From: Coprinopsis marcescibilis
Taxonomy: Eukaryota; Basidiomycota; Agaricomycetes; Agaricales; Psathyrellaceae
Assembly (NCBI GenBank): GCA_004369085.1
Contig: ML210163.1
Coordinates: forward strand, 1 to 64,000
DNA length: 64,000 nt
Direction: 5' to 3'
Below the pieces are notes generated by a model, which saw only the letters and a program-made list of their open reading frames with translations, was not told where the DNA came from and did no database searches. Below are positions 57,854 through 64,000 of this stretch, piece after piece. Position 1 is the first letter of the stretch, and every line of letters starts with the position of its first letter. A program made the translations under genes and the position numbers.

Positions 57854-60800
57854 TTACTCCCTCGGGAAAATATCGGTAACTGTCCTCCTTCTCTGACCTG
57901 TCCTCGGCAAAACAGTCGATGCAGCCGCACTCCGATCCGCTGCATGCGAAGTCGACCCCTTGCTAAATATAGTGCCAGCATTCTCACCCTCCCCATCCAG
58001 CGACATCCTCGCAACCCTTGGTGAAGGCGAAGCACGGACCCCAAGCCCAACCGTCAACCTCCTCTTCGCCTCCCTATCACTCTCACTCGCACTCGCGGAC
58101 GCAGACCCCGTCCCCGATTTTGCCTTCACCATCGCAATAGCCGCCAGCTTCCTCGGCTGCTTTTGTACCTCAAGCTCAACTTTGCGTACAGCTGGGGAGT
58201 TGTCACTGGCAGATGCACCAGAGCTGGAGGATGGGTCATTCGATGACGTCCGCTTCCGTTCCTCCTCCTGTTGAATCCCCGTCAAGGCAGCAGAAACAGA
58301 GTTACCGGTCGGCCTCGAAAACGTAACAGTCGACCGGGCCGACTTGTTCGAATCAGACCTCAAGGTCATGGGCGACGCCGTCTCTGGTGAATTCGAGACT
58401 GTGTGAGGAGTCAATCCAGTCGTCGCACTACTATGCGCAGTCAACCCAGGGAACGAAGGTCCAGAGCCACGAACAGTCACGATCGAAGCGACAGAAGGCT
58501 TCCGCCTCTCGTGGTTCCGATCTCTAACAGACCGATTCCTCTCCACCGAAGCGTTTGTGGCAGTAACCGGCGTCGTCGTAGCTTTGGTAGCAGAACCAGA
58601 AGGTGTACCGGCCGACGTTCGCCGCGTTTGCTCGGACGGGAGGGTGGGTAGAGGTCGCGGCAGATCCAGAGGCGTTGCTGTCCGACTCCGATTATGTGAC
58701 ATCCTTTGGGCGGGTGTCGGGGAAGGTTCAGCATCGTTGACCTGAACAGTTCTCTGCGAGTCCGAATGCCGTAACCCAGACCCAGAAGCAACGCGATTTG
58801 CTTCAGCCGCTTGCTCATCCATGTCCCATTCTCGCTGTTCCCGAGGAGAAAACAGTCGTCGAAGGGGTTGCGGTCTACTGTCCGAACCACCGGGTACGAC
58901 AGATGGCAAGGGTTTGTTGGAATTCGAGAGTGGGGATGGTGTATCGTAGACATTCCTATCCCTATCCCGAATCGCCATTAATGCGGGAGAAGCCCTGGCA
59001 AGAGCAAGAGAAGAATCCCTGCCCGAGCCACCCGCAAGCTTCCTCAAAGTCTCTTCCCGCTCCCTTTCCCGCTCCCTCTCCCGCAGGGCAGGCTCCCAAC
59101 TCCTCCTAGGATCTACACTCTTTCTCCCACTTGGTACTACCTCCACTTCACTCAACCTCTGCTGCTGCCTCAAACCTTCCTCGTCCAAACTAATGCTCCT
59201 CGCATGGAGTGCGGGCGAACCGTAGTCCGAAGCCCCAGAACCGGGTGATAATCTGCGCATAGTTGCACCAACATCCATAATGAAACTTGTCAGCGCTCTA
59301 ACAAGCTCATCGGATGCTCTCAACCCCTCCCGGTATTCTCCTCCCACCTGCCTCCACACGTCCAACATTTCCCTCGCTGGTGTAGATTCATCCCCATCCA
59401 CCTCGGCGTTAATTTGCTCCTCCAATGCCCGATTCGTCCCCTGCTTCATAAGCGTATTAATTCTTTCCGTGGTTAGCACGACACTTTGAGCATGCTTCAA
59501 AAGTTCGGCCGCAGCGGGTAGTTTGCCAAGAGATGTAACCGGAAAAGGTGGCAATTTGGCGATATTGGACTCGAATGAAGCAAGGCTCTCGAACAATAGC
59601 CGTGTGTGATCGCTTGATGCTCCAGGTGCTGGAGTTGTGGATTGTCGTTTCGTACCAAAGGGGCTCGCGGTGGAATGTCGATCGTGAAGGTGTCTGGGAA
59701 CAGCGGTCGATGGAGCTTGGGTATTAGCGGTGGCCGATGACACCGTTGCTCTATCCAGCTCCAGCTGTTCGCGTTCAGTCCGTGTAAGGGATAGGTCGCG
59801 ATTTCTCCGCATCAAAGGAGAGTCCCGGTCTGGATTTTCAGATAAAGAATAGGTGCTGCGGTGATTCCTGAAAGTGCGAGAACGGCGGTCGTCTTCATTT
59901 TCCTCTTGTCGGTCGATATTGCGATAGTCCGCCATTGAGGTGGCTGCTCGAGATGTCGTTGCGAAAAATCTGCGTTTCCCTTTGTCTTCAGTTTCCTGCG
60001 GACTCCAATCAATACGTCTCTCCCGGAAAACGTCGCCGTTCGCCGTCCGTAGGTCGTCTCGCTTGAAGCTCAGTCCTGCAGCTCGTAATCCTTCGCTCAG
60101 CAAAGTCCGGCCACCAGGGCTATACAAAGCGCTTTCAGCACTTCCCCCACGCAATGTTTGTCTTCGCTCCCTTTTACCCTCAGTGGCTGGGATAAATGGG
60201 GTAACCGGGGTAGTTGCCGTGGCTCTGCGGTAATCTTCACTGGCCCATCGAGACGAAGGCGGACCACTCCTTCCAACTTCTCGAAGAGTCGCAGATCGCC
60301 CAACCCCGCTCCGATAAGGTGTAACGGGCTCAAGCGTAAGCTTAAATAAACATCTTTAGCATACTTTCGTCGCATATATGCGCATAAATTGAACTTACTC
60401 GACTTCGAACATCATTGTCCTCGCTCCTTCTCGTCCTCGCCTCGCTGACTGAATGCGTTTCCGAATCTGCACCAACTTCTCGAAATTCCCTTGGTAACGC
60501 AGCCCGCTTTCTTGTCCCGAGCGGACTCCTTCTTGATGAAGCAACCGCAGCCAGCGCGCTCTGGGTAATATCTCGAACCGTATCCCGCTGTTCTCGAGCT
60601 TGATCCCGCTCAATGCCAGTGGCAGTTGAGAATCGACTCTCGCCTCCAATGTCGCCATCGTCCTCGTCTTCATAGTGTACAGCAGTCATTGTCGCCATTG
60701 ACGCACGTTTCCGCCGTCGATTGCTCGGACTATTGCTGGAATTTGAGGAGCCTGATGCGGCGTTGATTAAGCGGGCTTTCTGAGGAGAGTCCGGAGCTGA

Positions 60801-61847
60801 GATATGACGAAGGCGACTGTATGGACTTGAGGCCCCAGCAAGGGCGACATTGTTGTTTCCAGATGGCGGTGTAATTGGGCGGCGGGCTGATGATGATGTC
60901 GAGGAAGAATGGGAGTGTGACGAAGAATAAGTTTGTGATGTGCTTTCACGCTCTGTTTCTGAGCCAGATGCGCCACGCTCTTGGGTTACTGGGTGCGATG
61001 AGATAGTGCGAACTTGTCGTAATCTCGAGGATGAAGTCGAGGACCCCGTATGCGAGGGCACTGGGGATCTCGAGCCCGTCGACCTACCCTGGTTCGACGG
61101 TGACGGCGAGGCCATCCGGGTAAGCTTGTCAATGGCCTTTTGAGGCGACAGCGGCGCATAGAGAAGTTCCAGTAAATAGGCAGCCATGAACGTTGAGAAT
61201 CAGGAGCAGGTTAAGAATAAATCTAAGACACTACTAACCAATCTATTCCGCTGCGTCAGATTCTTGACACGCTGCAATGCCAAACTATTCTCGCTCGAGC
61301 TTTTGGCATGTCGTCCAAGTCTGTCCAGTCTGGCAGTATCATCTCCATCGTTTTCATTATCGTCGTAGTTGTCGTCGTATTCGTCGTCGTTGCGGTGTGG
61401 TGTTTGGGGTTCGTGTTGTTGTGATTGTTGGGGTTGTCGAGTGTCGGTATTGCTTCCAGAGGTATTTCGTTTCATGTCGATTGTTCTACGACTGCTGCTG
61501 GTGCTGGCGCTACTGTCGCTTGCGAAAGACAGCGGCCTCCGAATCGCAATGCTTCCGGGGTCACCGGTGCTCCCACTGCCCGTCGAGTTCGTTGCTGGTG
61601 GTGAAGGTAGCCCGGACCCTTGAGACCCAATGCTCGAACTGGGACTTGGTGGTTCAGGAAGGTCAGGTAGTCCTGCAGTCGCTCCGTTGTCGTTGTTGTC
61701 GTTGTTGTTGTTGGATGCGGATGACGACGGCGGTGGTGTTTGTGGGACATGTGCGTTTATGGATCCGACGACATTTGGGCTGCTTCCAATGTAGATCGCA
61801 GAGATTGGCCGGCTTTCTCTTGCCTTGATGGCTGGCCGAGGGGGCAT
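57854..61847 (-). CDS. large low-complexity conserved basidiomycete protein
   Basis: Three exons, 61847-61239, 61136-60399 and 60340-57854, join in phase for 1277 residues. Much is Ser/Thr/Arg/Asn-rich and probably disordered. Ordered parts are a short basic helix A-L-Q-R-V-K-N-L-T-Q-R-N-R at the exon 1/2 border, and a helical region near residues 650-780. That region has L-L-F-E-S-L-A-S-F-E-S-N-I-A-K-L, L-T-T-E-R-I-N-T-L-M-K-Q-G and A-L-T-S-F-I-M-D-V-G. A run of R-E-R-E-R-E repeats follows. Many S-P and R-x-x-S sites suggest heavy phosphorylation. The composition recalls cytoskeletal or polarity scaffolds, but I cannot name it. Confidence 0.65.
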
Positions 61848-62604
61848 CGAACGTCGTTGTCGCCCGTAATCAAGCGGCCTGCGTGCAAGAATGGAGCTCT
61901 GAGGTTATTGGTGGCGTAGGACGGATGGAAAGAAAAAGCGAGCGTAAATGTAAAGGATCGGCGGTGGGAGTGTGTCGGATGCACTACTGGGCATGAAAGA
62001 ATAGTGTTGCTCGTCGACGCCGGCGACGAACAAACTAGCGAGAACGTCGTGAAGAACAACGAGCAAGCTGCAAAAAGACAAATTGCCCAATCCAGCCCGT
62101 CATTTCCCCGAATCTATCCTCTTTTGGAACGGATTGGGCCTAAATCAATTTTGGTCCGTCCCTGTCGAAGCCCAGCTAAACTCTTTCCCTGACAGTCACT
62201 ATGACAGACAAAGGCAGACGTGTTCGATCCTTCCTCCACTCTTTGTCTCCAATACGAATTTCACACATTTACTTACGCACACTAACGGAATTCTATCGGA
62301 TAAACTCAAAGTTCTATTCAGGGCCTTATATTTCTGGCTAGCCATAGGATAAGCTGCCTTGGCGCTCTGGCCGACAGAAGAAAGGTTTGACCCATTCCGT
62401 TGGACACGCAGTAAGCCGGCGTCGGAATTGCCATGCTGAATCTGCATATCAAGCGGAAAGGCAGAGCGGACGGAGACTGAGATGCCCGGGATGATCCAGT
62501 TCCCTTCTGCCCGAGGCCGTCAAAAGGTGTGTATATAAAGCTTTCTCGTACTTTAACATCCAGTTATATCATTCTCCTCAGATTTCTTGTCACTGACTTC
62601 CCTC
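61848..62604. promoter_or_regulatory. divergent promoter region
   Basis: The 757 bp separating the large minus-strand gene from the plus-strand gene at 62605. A TATATAAA at about 62532 lies some 70 bp upstream of the ATG and is a plausible TATA box for the plus-strand gene. Confidence 0.4.
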
Positions 62605-63496
62605 ATGACAACCTCCATGTCCCTGCTGGACGAGCAACTCTTGTCGACTACCGACGCGTTCCTTCAGGCTTTGGCCGTCAACGCATCCTCACAGTGTCTC
62701 CTATCCTTTTTCTCCACAACAAATCCAGTCGTAGTCCAGCATGCTCCAGCTGGCTGTAACCATGCCCATACATCGCGTTTGACAGGCCTAAACGCCGTGA
62801 GGTCTTACTTTGACCTCGTAACAACGCATTGGACACGTTCATCGGTACAAACACACTCCAGACCAAGAGCCAACTCGAGCAAACGTCGGACAGTTATCAG
62901 CGCTAGCGTCACTTGGATGTGGCGCCAAAGCGGTCGCCAATGGACAGAAGACTTCATCTGCACCTTAGACTTTGACGAGAACTTCAAGATTGTCAGCTTT
63001 ATCATCCAGACAGAGTCGCCTCCAGAGACATGCCTCATGTCGGCAAAAGATGTCGAGTCATCGTCATCAACACTGTCTTCATCGACCATCCACACACATC
63101 AGCATCGCCCTCATGCGATAACAAGACCGCACCCTTCGGTAAGTTTCCAGAAATGCTCTAGTTACGTTCCTATACTTGGGCTCAGTTTACTCTGCTCACC
63201 ACTTGTTCTAATCCATGTTCCATGTCTCCAAGGACTTAATCGATAGTGACTTCATATCTCCTCGCATCACATCTCTTCATTGTCATATGCCGTCCGCTAA
63301 CCGAATCGTTTCTTCCGGTAGCGACAAGATCAGACTTGATAACGTCATGCCATACGCAAACGAACCCAGGAGCGCTATGTTTTCGCGTCAGGTGTGCTCG
63401 GCCTCGGGCTTCCAAGACATCACCTATCCCCAAATTCTCCATGACAAATTCTATTTTCACAACGATCAGTACCCATTTGTTCAAACACCATCTTGA
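62605..63496 (+). CDS. NTF2/SnoaL-like fold protein
   Basis: Two exons, 62605-63138 and 63233-63496, join in phase for 265 residues. The first 140 residues look like an NTF2/SnoaL-like cone: a first helix (L-L-S-T-T-D-A-F-L-Q-A-L), then a loop with L-T-G-L-N-A-V-R-S-Y-F-D-L-V, and strands V-T-W-M-W-R-Q-S-G-R-Q-W-T-E-D-F-I-C-T-L and F-K-I-V-S-F-I-I-Q-T-E-S. The C-terminal part is Ser/His-rich. Such folds serve as enzymes or binding proteins, and no substrate can be inferred. The ATG at 62605 is the first in this frame. Confidence 0.6.
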
Positions 63497-64000
63497 CCCT
63501 GCACGTATCGCCCCTACCTCCGACTCACCGCGCACCAAACTACCAAACTTGTGCGTTTTTTCTTGGATAACGAAAGCCCTTGCCGCAATATTCCTCTCAT
63601 TCATACCTGGGGCTTTTATTTCCTCGGAGCCATTGCACTGGCTAGCCTCCCATTGGTGCCATACATTCCGTCCTTCTCTTTTCCATTCTTCCTTTTCCTG
63701 ACTGCCTGGCACGACCCAATGTTGGACTGTTTTGTTTTTCACAAGTTCACGATCACGGTCTTCAAATCGGCATAAGGATGGCATATCTACGACATGCGTT
63801 TACTATCATCTACTTATGTATACCAGATCTTTACGGCGCATCTTCTTTTCAAGTATCTCCGACCCATGTATCTCATGTCTTCCCTCTCGCAAATACAACG
63901 CAACAGACTATGTATACGTATCATTCTTATTCATCCACGGCCTCACTTCTTTGACAGAACTTCACACATAGCCTTTTGAATTTTACCATTTTACGGTATC
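63497..64000. other. 3' flank, no gene resolved
   Basis: Plus and minus frames overlap here (63236-63784 minus, 63551-63775 plus) without recognisable features. A gene continuing beyond the window cannot be excluded. Confidence 0.3.

Noticed and set aside
63236..63784. Minus-strand gene at the right edge
   Set aside because: It overlaps the second exon of the NTF2-like gene in antisense and shows no recognisable domain.
1..64000. A CRISPR array or bacterial-type operon
   Set aside because: There are no spacer-repeat arrays, and the spliceosomal introns throughout show a eukaryotic genome.

Overview
The window looks like nuclear DNA of a mushroom-forming basidiomycete (Agaricomycetes). Almost every gene is split by short introns of about 50-65 nt with GT...AG ends and a CTAAC/CTGAC-like branch site. 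Several families are typical of that class: a Plavaka-type DNA transposon, a DUF6698 protein, BTB paralogs, a Crinkler-type protein and TKL-type kinases. I re-read exon structures from the sequence; where I list exons, lengths and phases were checked to give an open frame. All functions are inferred from motifs; nothing was searched.

Layout. 0.7-2.4 kb: a single-pass membrane protein with two beta-sandwich-like repeats; relatives lie at 23.6-25.3 kb (+) and 35.4-37.0 kb (-). 3.3-4.3 kb: a minus-strand frame with an 18-bp minisatellite. 6.7-11.6 kb (-): a near-complete Plavaka transposase gene. 12.1-18.0 kb: three genes of unknown function. 18.4-19.4 kb: an RMI1-like OB-fold protein. 20.4-22.0 kb: DUF6698. 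25.7-27.6 kb (-): a polytopic membrane protein. 27.8-29.7 kb: a Crinkler-like gene with a probable frame lesion. 29.9-31.4 kb (-): a BTB protein. 31.7 kb: an intron-containing tRNA-Gln(TTG). 32.1-33.0 kb (-): a hypothetical protein. 34.0-34.7 kb (-): a GPI-type wall protein. 38.3-41.7 kb: a Cdc24-like calponin-DH-PH module fused to a protein kinase. 42.0-43.7 kb: an F-box protein. 43.8-45.4 kb (-): protoporphyrinogen oxidase. 46.2-48.2 kb: two small secreted proteins. 48.3-48.9 kb (-): the tRNA-splicing endonuclease subunit Sen15. 49.1-49.8 kb: a 2OG-Fe(II) dioxygenase. 50.9-51.2 kb (-): a CYSTM-like small protein. 51.4-52.8 kb (-): a second BTB protein. 54.5-56.4 kb: a C2H2 zinc-finger gene grown by internal duplication. 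57.9-61.8 kb (-): a 1277-residue low-complexity protein. 62.6-63.5 kb: an NTF2/SnoaL-like protein.

The genes do not form one pathway. Housekeeping genes (PPOX, Sen15, RMI1-like) sit among lineage-specific and mobile sequence.

The most unusual observation is in two of the three membrane-protein paralogs, on opposite strands. The frame is kept only if two adjacent, normally sized introns flank an exon of a single G. The third paralog has one intron there and no such exon.
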